A stretch of 64,000 nt of DNA from Diplonema papillatum (Eukaryota > Euglenozoa > Diplonemea > Diplonemida > Diplonemidae): contig JAPJBO010000344.1 of assembly GCA_030068145.1 (NCBI GenBank), positions 45,001 through 109,000 on the forward strand. Direction: 5' to 3'. A program made the translations under genes and the position numbers. Under the pieces are notes generated by a model that worked only from the letters and a program-made list of their open reading frames with translations, was not told the origin of the DNA and did not search any database. Below, in pieces: positions 30,506 through 40,879 of the stretch. How positions within the stretch are numbered: position 1 is the first letter of the stretch; each line of letters starts with the position of its first letter.

Positions 30506-31955
30506 CTTGGTGCTACAATATTCTCCTCCTTGGTGTGCGTCTCGTGCTGCAATTAGCTCCAGTCTCAGTGCCGCTGCATGAAAGCGTAAGTAGAAAACGA
30601 ACCAACTGTTAATGATCTTCGTGTGTTTGCCACATTTCCATGCAGCAAGCAAGAGCGTGAGCGGTTGTGTGAGGAGCGAGAGGCCCTGTTTCACAGTAGA
30701 GCATTCGTCGGTAAATATTAATCTTCTAAGACTAGCGTCTTATTATTAGACTTACCTACTCCCCCGTGCATAAGATGGATGAAAAACTCGGGTTTTGGCA
30801 GTATCCATCTTAATCAAGGGGGGTATCCATCTTAAACACGGGGGCACTGTAGACTGCCAATCCATCTTCAACACGGGGGTGAGGTACCCCTGTGCAAAGT
30901 GACTACACTGTAGTCTACAGTGTATACAGTGAATACAGTGTAGTCACTTTGCACAGGGGTACCTCACCCCCGTGTTGAAGATGGATTGGCATTCTCGCCC
31001 GTTATCCATCTTAATCAAGGGGGTTTGGCTATCCATCTTATGCACGGGGTAGGTATACGACAAAAGATTATTCGGCACCCTCGCCACACAACAACACAAA
31101 CCAATCCATGGAATCAGCACGGGGTGGGCGGGTAAACGAGAGCACTGTTTGGTCGTAAGAACATTTCCGGTGTTGCGCTTGCTATGGTAAACAAAGTAAC
31201 GGACGATCGGCATCAACTGACCACGGGTGAGGATGATAAGACAACAAGCTGTTGTTCCTCACGTTTACAGGGTATAGCACTTTTTAGAGTTATTTGTGGG
31301 TTAGAAGGTCGGTATTTTAAAGTCTCCGGTTGACCGTAGAGGCTTGGGTATGGGGGGGGGGTTGGGAAAAGTGAGAGGGTGCAGCTCGTTTTGGGTGATG
31401 TGGCACTCCGTTGTGAAACCTTGTGAAGTCCCCTAACGCGTTTAGGGGGTGTTTGGGGGGTTTAGAGTGTAAGATCGCTTAGGCTTTTCAGTGGGCGAAT
31501 TCTTCTCTTCATGTGCAACCGTTGTTCCGGAAACGTTCCCTTCAGTACGAATGTACTCATGTACTACTCGTGCTTAATTGCAAGAGCGTGAGCGGTTGTG
31601 TGAGGAGCGAGAGGCCCTGCTTCACAGTATAGCATTAGTCTGTTAATAATAATCTTCTAAGACTAGCGTCTTATACGACTAATATTCTCCTCCTTGGTGT
31701 GCGTCTCGTGCTGCAATTAGCTCCAGTCTCAGTGCCGCTGCGTAAAAGGGTAAGTAGAAAATGAACCAACTGTTAATCTTCGTGTGTTTGCCACATTTCC
31801 ATCGTGGCGCCTCAGGACACGGAAAGCTAGGGGGCGGGATGGTGGGTAAGCAAGAGCGTGAGCGGTTGTGTGATGGAGCGAGAGGCCCTGTTTCACAGTA
31901 TATCATTAGTCGGTTAATATTAATCTTCTAAGACTAGCGTCTTATACGACCAAAA
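30506..31955 (+). repeat. Three related blocks of a 100-270 bp repeat
   Basis: 30506-30750, 31582-31680 and 31681-31955 share 'ctccttggtgtgcgtctcg', 'gagcggttgtgtgaggagcg' and 'ttctaagactagcgtctta'. In the first block the sequence after 'gcgtctta' is interrupted by a MITE; the other two run on into 'tacgac', giving the empty site. Confidence 0.75.
30755..31053. mobile_element. 299-bp MITE with an internal 58-bp perfect palindrome
   Basis: The ends TA|CCTACTCCCCCGTGCATAAG and their complement ending GG|TA are inverted, with a TA target. 'ATCCATCTTA' motifs recur along both arms. In the centre, 30855-30912 and 30934-30991 are perfect complements of 58 bases with a 21-base spacer. No ORF is present. 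Confidence 0.8.
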
Positions 31956-34222
31956 AAAATGCTTTCGTCTTCTTTCAGTTTCCCCGCACCAGGTGGGCCA
32001 GTTTTTCGGCTTATGCCGAGCACCAAAGAGTTCCGTCATGTCGAGCCCGGATAGACACGTTGGTCTTTCGATTCAATGTTCGCTCGAAGAAGAAGAGATG
32101 TGGAAACTACGGGAGAGACCGGAAAAGGATCGTGCTGTTCGTTCTTTGGCAGCGCCGAAAGCCAATTGTGAATCATATGAATCAAGAAGCATCGGGGATT
32201 GAGGTGAATACACAACACAGAATTATTTTCTTCTCCCCCCTCAAAGATGTCCAGCCTCGCCGAAGACTGGGCAAGAAACGATCAAGGTTCCGACGAGCAA
32301 GAAAGGGAACGCGAAATCCATCCTCTCTGCTGAGAGCTGGCGCGAACTACGCTTCCCCTTGACCGGACATGTCACGCTCGAAAGCCTTAAAAAGTGCACC
32401 ACACGTATCCACGAGAGCGGTGCACGCGGTACCTCGGTACACCGAAGAAACACTCGAGGGACTCCATTGCCGATTTCGACGGAGAAAGTGGGCTCATTTT
32501 TTGACCAGCACTGAACCCAGGATTACCTGTGGCCCGCAGCGTATAAGTCGTACTTTGAGTGCGGGAGCCCTCCGAAGAAAGGTCCATCACACTAGTTCCA
32601 GGCTACCTAGCCCCCTGTGACTTGCAGCGGCATCGTGGCCGGCATAGTGTGTGTCCCTCGGCGTGCCGCTACTATGCCAGCCTTTTGCTACGTGACACCC
32701 GGTGGCCAACTGTTGGCGCGCTTCCGTCCGTGGTGCAACTCGCGACGGTTGCAACTGCTGCTGTTAAGCTAGTGACAAGTTCGTAGTCAGACCCGTTCCG
32801 TCGACGTCGGCGGGGGTACGCGATCGTCGTGCGGCATTTCCTCCTTGTGCAACTGAGCGGGCCGGGTATTTCCTACGAAGGCGCTGGTGCAGAACAGAAA
32901 CGCTGCCCGCAGGATATTCTTCCTTAAGGTTTCAGCTTTCATTAAACTGGCGATTTTGCGGCGTCTTGAAGAAAACGAGTGCTTCTTTCGAGCCGGGCGC
33001 CTTCCTCCGTTTCGATGCCAAACCGACCAGCTTCGGCGAGCGATTTGCCCCGTCAACTGAGCCGGTCCATCCCCTCTTGATAGACCGTGATAGACCGAAG
33101 AATACAGCACCGGGCAATTCGATGCAGCTCTAGGGACTAGGGATGGGATGGACCTGATAGACCATGGTGATTCACTGTGATAACAGCGGCAGGCACTCCG
33201 ATGCAGTTTCAAGAGATAGGGACGGACCGGCTCACCGTCAACGCGGATGCTACTCATGTATCTTCGGCTTTGACGAACGAACCGATGATGGCGCGTCGGT
33301 CTTTGGGCTTCATAACACAACACGCTACAACACACGCAGGGGGTAGCAGTCGTCAGCATTGCAGAATGCTTGGCGACAAGTGATTCGCGCCACTCCCCCG
33401 TGCGAGCGAGACTCGGAACAGGACTCAAAACTGTGACCCAGGTAGTGACTGCCGACCATGACGGGTGCTTGCACCAGGAGTTTGGAACAGCTGGTCAGGC
33501 CAAGCTCATTGCACAGAGAGAGCTTGCCACATCCTCGGGTGAGATGTGCCGCCTGTGTGAAGACACTCAGCTGTTACACGGGGCCGAAAACCCTGTGCAG
33601 CTAACACCGCAAGATGAAAACAGAAGTCTTGAGCCGAGTGCCGGATGGAGAAGCTGACAGCCTCCCACGCTCTATCCGTCCCCCGAAGGAACCCGCACCC
33701 ACCCTTCGGAGAGGAGTCACAAGACCCAAAAGCAGCGTGTCGGAAACTCAAAGCAGGCTGGTGAAAGTGACAAGTGGGCTATACTTCGATTCAGACGTTA
33801 CCCACTCAAAGCCCTGAACTTAAACACTACTACAACACACGCAAGTCGGCGTTGGCCAAGATGCGGTTTTTGAAGAAGAACAAAGGCCATCGCCCAGGAT
33901 GCAGCATGACAACACGGCATCCGCCGCCGGCGCTTTTCCGATCGCTCCCCACGCCCCGTTCACCCGTGGGCTTTTCTTCCCGCCAGCTCCCGGAACCACC
34001 GGCCGCGGTCTTCATTGTTCCCAGAGCCAAGGCATCCACCGATAAGTGCAATTGATGTCACCCTTGATCAACCGCAGCCGCAGCCGAGGGGATCAGTTGT
34101 TTTGCCTTTCCGATCACGGGTGCGAGGTGTCGGCCACTCTCGATACTTCTCGGGGTGCCTCCGCGTGTGCCTCGTTCGATTTTTCGCGCGGCTTTCTTTC
34201 TCCCCGGTCTCCGTTCTTGCAA
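31956..34222. other. Gene-free interval downstream of the protease gene
   Basis: No supportable gene. 33060-33235 is an inverted GGTCTATCA repeat, which accounts for much of a 213-codon minus frame (33428-32787). The 3' end of the protease gene lies at 34223. Confidence 0.5.
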
Positions 34223-36662
34223 TCAGTTCACCAGCGGAAACACAGCGTCGTCATTGACGGAGGTGCCAAATTTATGGTGGCGCGCCGCCCTTTGGGCCTT
34301 CAGTTCGCGGGCAAGCTTGGCGTTGGCCAAGAGGCTCTTGTTGCGGTTCCTGAAAAAGGCCATGCCCATAATGCAGCCGAGCATCATGGAGAAGACCACG
34401 ATCGACACGATAGCCATGATCATCGAGTTGCAGAAGTCGCTTGAGGTCTTCCCGGTCAGCATGAACTGTTTGTGGGGGCAAAGTCTCAGTTTAGTGCTTG
34501 CGTGGTTTAAAAGCATGCTAAAAACAAATGGAAAGGGGGGTCAGTCAGTCCTGTGGCAAGGTGCAATTGCTCACCCCAACGCTAGCAACACGTCAAGAAA
34601 ATGAGACAGGACAGGGGGGGTGAAGCTTGGCTTCGTGTCTCGAAAATACTCGAGGGACTGCCTTGTGCTCACTTCGAAGGAGGCTAAAGGGGGAGAAAAC
34701 AATATCTACTACACAGTGGGTCTTTTTTGTTGAACGCTTACGCGAGAAAACACGCGTGACTGATTACTCAGATACCGACACAAGAAAATACGCGTGACTG
34801 ATTACTTAGGTACCGACACGAGAAAACACGCGTGACTGACTACTTAGGTACCGACACGAGAAAATACGCGTGACTGATTACTTAGGTACCGACACGAGAA
34901 AACACGCGTGACTGATTACTTAGGTACCGACACGAGAAAACACGCGTGACTGACTACTTAGGTACCGACACGAGAAAATACGCGTGACTGATTACTTAGG
35001 TACCGACACGAGAAAACACGCGTGACTGACTACTTAGGTACCGACACGAGAAAATACGCGTGACTGATTACTTAGGTACCGACACGAGAAAACACGCGTG
35101 ACTGATTACTTAGATACCGACACGAGAAAATACGCGTGACTGATTACTTAGATACCGACACGAGAAAACACGCGTGACTGATTACTTAGATACCGACACG
35201 AGAAAACACGCGTGACTGATTACTTAGATACCGACACGAGAAAACACGCGTGACTGATTACTTAGATACCGACACGAGAAAACACGCGTGACTGATTACT
35301 TAGATACCGACACGAGAAAACACGCGTGACTGATTACTTAGATACCGACACGAGAAAACACGCGTGACTGATTACTTAGATACCGACACGGGAAAATACG
35401 CGTACCTGCGGGCATACGCAGTCACGGCCTGATATGCACGTGCCGTGCCACTTGTCATCCACGGGCACCCTGACGTACGGGTCGAGGGGGGGCTCGACGA
35501 TGACGGCTGGCACTTCACCGTCCGGCGTGTCGATGACGCCAGGGACCGGCGCGGTTTCGTTGACGATCGGGACGACGGGCGACGTGTTGATGAGGCCGCA
35601 GGCGTTGACGCCGAACTGGATCCGCAGGTACCCGTTTTCTCCCCACGTCGGGCCCCACGAGTTTTTGACGACCCAGTACTCGGTGTCCGGATCGGCCGCG
35701 TAGCCGTGCCCGACGAGCAGCACGCTGTGGTCCACCTGCTTGTCAGGGCACGACAGGATGCCGCCCTTGTAGTCGCGCCAGTCGGATGCGTCGACCGCGA
35801 TGGAAAAGGGCCCGATGTCTTGCAGATACGCGTACATCTGCACCTCGTCGCGCGGGATCGCGACGCATCCGATGACTTGCGCGCCCATCGGTTTGTCGGC
35901 GACGTCCGCTGCGCACGGCGCCGCGGTGGATCCGGACGCCTTGCTCCACTTGGACTCGACGTACGGGTATGCGGCGGCGGTCGTGAGGTTACCGCCGGTC
36001 GAGTTAATGAGCCACTCGTACGCCCGCGCCGGCGTCCCGCCGTCGCAGCCGTCGCAGTCGGCGACGCAGGAGATCAGCTCCTGCGGGCTGAGGTCGAGCA
36101 CCGGGTGGCCCCTGATGGCCCACGCCGCCGACAGCGCCTCTGCGGCGCTGAACGCCCAGCAGCCCCCGCACGTGCCCTGGTTGCTAACCGTCGGCGACAC
36201 GACCCCGACGTTCTGCCAGTTCAAACCGATCGACTCCTTCCCGCAGTTTCTCGGGAGGGCGCCGGCGCTTCCCGCTTCCCCATCCGTCGTCTTCATCGTC
36301 GCCTTGTCGTACTTCTCCTGCGCCTGCGTGTCCACTTCTCCGTCCGTGCAGTAGTACGTCATGCCCGCCTTGTATCCACTATGGTAAGCTGTAAATTCCG
36401 CATCGGTCAGATCCGAATACGGCGAAGGGCCGAACTCCGCGTGAGGGTTCTCCGCCTGCCGGGTTGCGAGAGAGCGCATGTTCGCGAGGAAAATGGCCTT
36501 CCGCTCGGCTTCTTCCACGACGCTCGCGTACGACTTGGCGTACGATTGCTTGAACGACGCCCAGACGGGCGTGAGGTTGTCCTCGATGTACTGCAGGTTG
36601 AACCTACCCGCGGCGTCCGCGTGGGCCAGCAGGCACGCAGACAGCACGGCGAAGCGAGCCAT
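34223..36662 (-). CDS. Papain-family (C1A) cysteine protease with C-terminal membrane segment, 499 aa
   Basis: Exons 36662-35406 and 34465-34223 join at CAG|GTACGC and AAACAG|TTC in phase 0. The start ATG lies in ACCACCATGG, a strong context. Residues 1-18 form a signal peptide. An I29-type inhibitory prodomain follows (about 25-105; GPSPYSDLTDAEF), so it is made as a zymogen. The peptidase (about 145-365) has the oxyanion Gln162, catalytic Cys168 in QGTCGGCWAF, His312 in VDHSVLLVGHGY and Asn334 in VKNSWGPTWGENGY; all are intact. After it come a Pro-rich linker, a Cys-rich stretch (GTCISGRDCVC) and exon 2, with a hydrophobic helix (about 433-456, MIMAIVSIVVFSMMLG) and a basic tail. This suggests a type I membrane protein with its protease in the lumen or outside. 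Exon 2 joining is inferred from splice sites and phase. Confidence 0.92.
34466..35405 (-). other. Protease intron, mostly minisatellite
   Basis: The intron is 940 bp, donor GTACGC and acceptor CCACAAACAG. About 660 bp are the 38-bp satellite described separately, reaching the donor itself. About 34650-34745 is a copy of the CTCGAGGG repeat. Confidence 0.85.
34742..35405 (-). repeat. 38-bp minisatellite, about 17 units, inside the protease intron
   Basis: The unit on the plus strand is 'accgacacgagaaaacacgc' then 'gtgactgattacttagat', 38 bp, with a few alternating variants (aaaata/aaaaca, ggt/gat, gatta/gacta). The last unit merges into the splice donor of exon 1: intron bases GTACGCGTATTTTC are the variant start of a unit. 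Confidence 0.9.
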
Positions 36663-36936
36663 GGTGGTTTTTCCCAATGTATTTTCAGACTGGTTCCTCT
36701 TCCTGCGTGTTCGGCACTCGCGACTTGTTTTTGAAAGGGCTCCATGTGCAAAGGCTCGGGCAACCAGCTCCGAGGGGGCGGACCAGGCTCGCAGGAGGCA
36801 TGCAATGCAATTTGCAGGCTGCTGTAGCAGTGGTCGATGGCTTTCGGGAGTTAGATGAACATCACAGGCAGAACTTCAGACTTGATGTGCTAGCTGTTTA
36901 TCGTGGGTCATTTGGCCATTTGCGCAGGTATGCAAG

Positions 36937-37149
36937 GTGGGAAGGGGGGCTTTGAGAACCGGGTTAGATAAGAAGCTGGCACCACCTCCCCATCGTTTGC
37001 GGTTGGGCGCCGATTCTGAATGCCATACTGATTACGAGCCTGTCACTGGCTACCAGCAACAACTGCAATCGTCACGAGTTGCGCCACAACGAAAGCAACC
37101 AAAAGTGACCCTTCCGGAGTCACGTAAAGCAAAACGGTGGTTGGTATAG
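36937..37149 (+). pseudogene. Coding-like relic, related to 39220-39360
   Basis: The frame ends in a 45-residue stretch with DYEPVTGYQQQLQ and PKVTLPESRKAKR. A related stretch at 39220-39360 reads DSDAYSDYELVTSSQ and then a stop before QLQPTKVVPRRK. Similar protein in two decayed copies suggests a repeated gene or element fragment. No function is recognised. Confidence 0.3.
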
Positions 37150-38580
37150 TGTGGAACGCATCTGCGTGCAAATGAGTGAAAAGTACAGGGCGTGATCACA
37201 CGTCCATCGAGTGAGGTTTAGCACAAACAGCAAACAGTACTTTCGAGCTTACGTGTGTCCGTTTGCTCTCTTGCACAAGTATGCAAGGTTGGAAGGGACG
37301 TTGAGACCGGGTTAGGGCGAGAAGCCCTCACGGCCTCTACCACTCGTGCTTAGCTATGGCGGGTTGTGGAAATGAGAAGCACAGGACGTGACACACGCAA
37401 CGCTTCGGTGAACCTGCGCCAATAGAAATTCAAACGTGGGTGTGCTCGTTCGCTCGTTGATGATTCGGGTTTGCGAGAGGGCCCGGCAAGGCGGGCTCTC
37501 AGGAAGCGATGCAACCCCGGCAACTCCAGTGTTGCCGGGATGTGTAGCTCCTCCTCAGCGCAGATCACGTGGCCAAATATCGGGATTGCTTGAACATCAT
37601 CCGTGTTCGGGACCGGTGCATTCGGCAGGTAAGTCGCTGCACACTCATCTTGCGCCGGCTTCCATGGGATCTGATGAGAGAGCTATTCTAGTCCACACTG
37701 GACCGACTAGAAAGTTGCCACCCGGGTCCAGAAACGACGCCGCAGGACGACAGAACCAGAGAACCGGTGGTGCGGTCCGTGGAAGGCCAGAACATGAGTG
37801 CAATTACTCGATGAATACGCTCTCGTCGAGAGACGTCCATTTCTGCTGCACGGTCGCTGCTAAACCTACAGAGTTCTAACCTGAGCTACCCCCGTCAAGC
37901 AACGGTCTGGCGAGGCGACTAAGATGCCATCCGGACAAACGACGAAGCAAGGGTCAATCATCGAAGTCGATCTGTTCGACTACTGTGAACGCAGCCGTGT
38001 CATCGGGCAACGCCTCCTCCACTACACGCGCTTTGCCGCAGGGTTCTTCTGGTTCCTGCACCTCTCGATTACCGCTTGCGTCGACACCATCTTTGTCGGA
38101 GGCCCGAACGCTGGCAAAGCCTCTCTTCATGGCACCAGGGTTCTCTCTTCTCTGTTCCTTCTTATAAAGATCGTATCGTCTGTTCTGCAATTATTATGCG
38201 GACTGACGCTGAATTTTGAGATACTTTTGGGGCCGTACGCTAAGTCGGTCCATCCCTATCAGCTGGGATCGAATTGCCTACTGCTGGTACCCAAAGGTCC
38301 ACCACGGTCTATCAGGTCCATCCCTATCCCTCGAGCTGCATAGAATTGTCGGGAGCTGTACTCTTCGGTCTATCCCGGTCTATCATGGACCGGCTTACGG
38401 TACGCACCCGCAGGCGTCACGGGGCCAGGTTTTCAGGGTTAACGTTCGGTTGAGATTCCGGTAAAGTCTCCGGGTGACCGTGTCACATGGGTTCTTTCAA
38501 AGCAAATAAATAATAACCGTCCACTTGCGCAACATAAGTCATCTCGCATGTCATGTCGACAGCATGTGGTATTACATGTT
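37150..38580. other. Gene-free interval
   Basis: 38240-38400 is a GGTCTATCA repeat, and 38443-38500 is a copy of the 'ccggtnaagtctccgggtgacc' repeat that also lies in introns. No gene is supported. Confidence 0.5.
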
Positions 38581-38954
38581 ATCGCGTTTTTTTTTTTTTT
38601 AACTGATTAGCCGAAGCAAATTGAGAGGACACGCTCGGTGAGCTGAGTGAAGAGGGATTGAGGTGCGTCCTATTCATTCCAGCCCGCTTCTCGACTTTGG
38701 ATTGCACGGAGGCGTCCTCAAGCGCCTCCGAGGGGTCGCTCACTGGAATGCACTCTCTCGCACAACGCGAGAAAAGTTGACGGGTGGCCTTAAAACCGCG
38801 GGGTCGAGGTGGATACAATTGACCGAGATAAGAACCAACGCTAGCAATAGCAGCGGTGTGTGGATGAAACAGGTCAATCGAGTGATAGCACACGACTTCA
38901 AGTCGGTGCAAGCCCGCAAGAGCTTCTGCCCTATCAGCTTTTGACGGTAGTGTA

Positions 38955-39371
38955 GTGGACGTCTTCGATGGCGACGGCCCGGACCCGCCACTAGCATCTT
39001 TCACGGAGCCGGCGGCGGCTGCGACCGCCGACCCGGTCCAACTCTCGACATCCGCGGCTCCGCGACGAGCCGTACGGCGAAAGCGCTCGGACTCTGTCTC
39101 TGAGGGCGAACTTCGCTCTGGCCCTCCGCTGCGCCCTCGACGGGTTGCGCAACGATCACGTCTTCCTGCTGGCCGGGCCCGGCCTCCCGAGACTTCCGTC
39201 TCGATGTGGAAGCCGCACGGCGGAAAAGAGCAAGCGAAGATTCCGATGCCTACTCTGATTACGAACTTGTCACAAGCTCGCAGTAACAGTTGCAACCGAC
39301 AAAGGTTGTGCCACGACGAAAGCGCGGAAAAAGTGACCCTTCTGGAGTCACGTAGCGAAAAGCTGGCATAG
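38955..39371 (+). CDS. Possible exon of an unrecognised gene
   Basis: The GC-rich frame reads FDGDGPDPPLASF, a run of Ala/Thr/Pro, then RRKRSDSVSEGELRSG and basic Pro/Arg sequence, a composition like a disordered, phosphorylatable region. Its 3' part overlaps the repeated stretch also present near 37010. An opposite-strand frame (39295-38579) is equally long. No start or splice partner could be settled. Confidence 0.25.
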   Translation: MDVFDGDGPDPPLASFTEPAAAATADPVQLSTSAAPRRAVRRKRSDSVSEGELRSGPPLRPRRVAQRSRLPAGRARPPETSVSMWKPHGGKEQAKIPMPTLITNLSQARSNSCNRQRLCHDESAEKVTLLESRSEKLA

Positions 39372-39419
39372 TGTGGTACTCATTTGCTTGCAAATGACGA
39401 CCCAGTACCGCAACAAGAC

Positions 39420-39715
39420 GCCTGCGGCGGTGAAGTAACGAAGCTCATCGGAGTGTCCGATGAAACCCCTTGTCAATACCACCCAACGACTGCGACGTGC
39501 GTGCGAAATGTCGGACGCTAGCGTCTGTCAAGTGCAAGCGTGACTCAGCCGTGTTTTAAAGGTGAGATGAGAGGCATCAGCTCACTCTGTCAAAGGACCA
39601 TACCACCCATGCTACTAGGGCAGGGCAGGGGGGAACCTACGGCGGTGAAGTAACGAAGCTCATCCGAGTGACCGATGAAACCCCTTGTCAATACCACCCA
39701 ACGACTGAGAAACCC
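39420..39715 (+). repeat. Direct duplication of about 80 bp
   Basis: 'ggcggtgaagtaacgaagct' through 'ataccacccaacgactg' occurs at 39427-39494 and 39641-39707. A weak relative of the 97-bp repeat ('agtacgctgcca') follows at about 39786. Confidence 0.75.
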
Positions 39716-39845
39716 GGCTTTCGCTGACACCAAGAGACAAAACTCTGATTTGTGCGCACTTCCTTCAAACCTAACGGGAGTGAGGATAGTACGCTGCCAT
39801 CGATCTGTTTTTGTCCTTGACAAACTGCATTTGTTAGACACAAAT

Positions 39846-40570
39846 ACGGTGGAAACGAGCTCCGCGACACAAAGTGCAACCTGCGGTGTGCCGTTCGGGT
39901 TTTCCGTTTCTGCAATCGGATGGTACGTCGCGGATTCAACGCGGTCATTGGTCGCTGCGTCCAGGTGCGCTGAGTACAGAACGGTGAGAGAGCAGCGAAG
40001 GATCTACCACGAGGAATTGACAACCAGCGATCTCTCCTGTGCCGCGGGGCGGAGAAGAGATGCGAAGGAAAGGGGTTCGGAGGGGGGGATCGAAAAAATC
40101 GGGGGGGGAGCAGAAGGAAGAGCGACGGAAAATCACTGATTCCGCGCCAAAGGGCAGAGAGTGCGTCATTTTGTATGAGCGCATGCACCCAGGGGAAGAC
40201 CCTCAGACGTTTCCCCTGAGTTTTGGACCGCTTGGGCGCTAGCGCGTCACCAGCCCTAAACGTATCTAAACTCATAGTCTCTCCATTTCTGTTCCTGACA
40301 CTGTGACTTCCACGTGAATGCACCTGGATTGCCCACGAATGCACCTGGAAACCAAAACTGCTATGCGTGCAAGAAAAACAGCTCTGGTGCAGAAAAGGCA
40401 GTTGACAGGCAGTAAAACATGCAGCTATAAAGGTCTCAACTGCCTTTTACTCTCAAGGGAAGAACTTCATTCCTGGCTTGAGGGCTTATAATTTGTAACC
40501 CCATTTCCTCTTCGGACTTCGCAGACGGCCGCGAACTTGAGTACGTACCGCAGAGCAGGTGCTGATTCAA
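39846..40570. other. Gene-free interval
   Basis: I see no gene or clear repeat unit. The G-rich stretch at 40070-40110 produces frames on both strands without recognisable content. Confidence 0.45.
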
Positions 40571-40879
40571 GAATAGTTGAGTTGCAGCTCTTGACAAAGA
40601 TAGATGGAAAAAAGAAGGTGTTTTTATTAGCGTTTATTGTGGTTTAGAGGTTCGGTGGTTTAGGGTCTCCGGTTGACCATTGAGGCTGTGAGGCGGGTGG
40701 TATGAGGGTAGTAGGTATGCTTATACACTTTTATTCTTCGCTTTTTCTCACGAACGGGTGGGGGGTCGGTCCTGCTTTTGGCTTTGTAGGTTCTCCCGAC
40801 TCCCCAATTCATGGTTAGCACAAACTCAAGAGGTCTAGTCAACTATTCCCTGCAGTATTAGCATACTTTCAAGAAAAGA
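40571..40879 (+). repeat. Dispersed repeat interrupted by a short insertion
   Basis: It matches 4066-4235 and, inverted, 17033-17372, except for 100 extra bases (40629-40728). Confidence 0.75.
40629..40728 (+). mobile_element. 100-bp insertion element with 7-bp TTTTATT duplication, copy 2
   Basis: TTTTATT stands on both sides (40622-40628 and 40729-40735). The uninterrupted sister repeats carry a single T-rich site between 'aaggcgt' and 'cttcgc'. The insert is nearly identical to 29607-29702. It has no ORF and no obvious inverted ends. Confidence 0.75.

Noticed and set aside
32787-33428. 213-codon minus-strand frame
   Set aside because: Much of it is translated from the GGTCTATCA dispersed repeat (33060-33235), and the rest shows no recognisable features.
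35445-36734. 429-codon plus-strand frame
   Set aside because: It lies fully antisense to the papain-family protease exon, whose active-site motifs and Kozak context are convincing.
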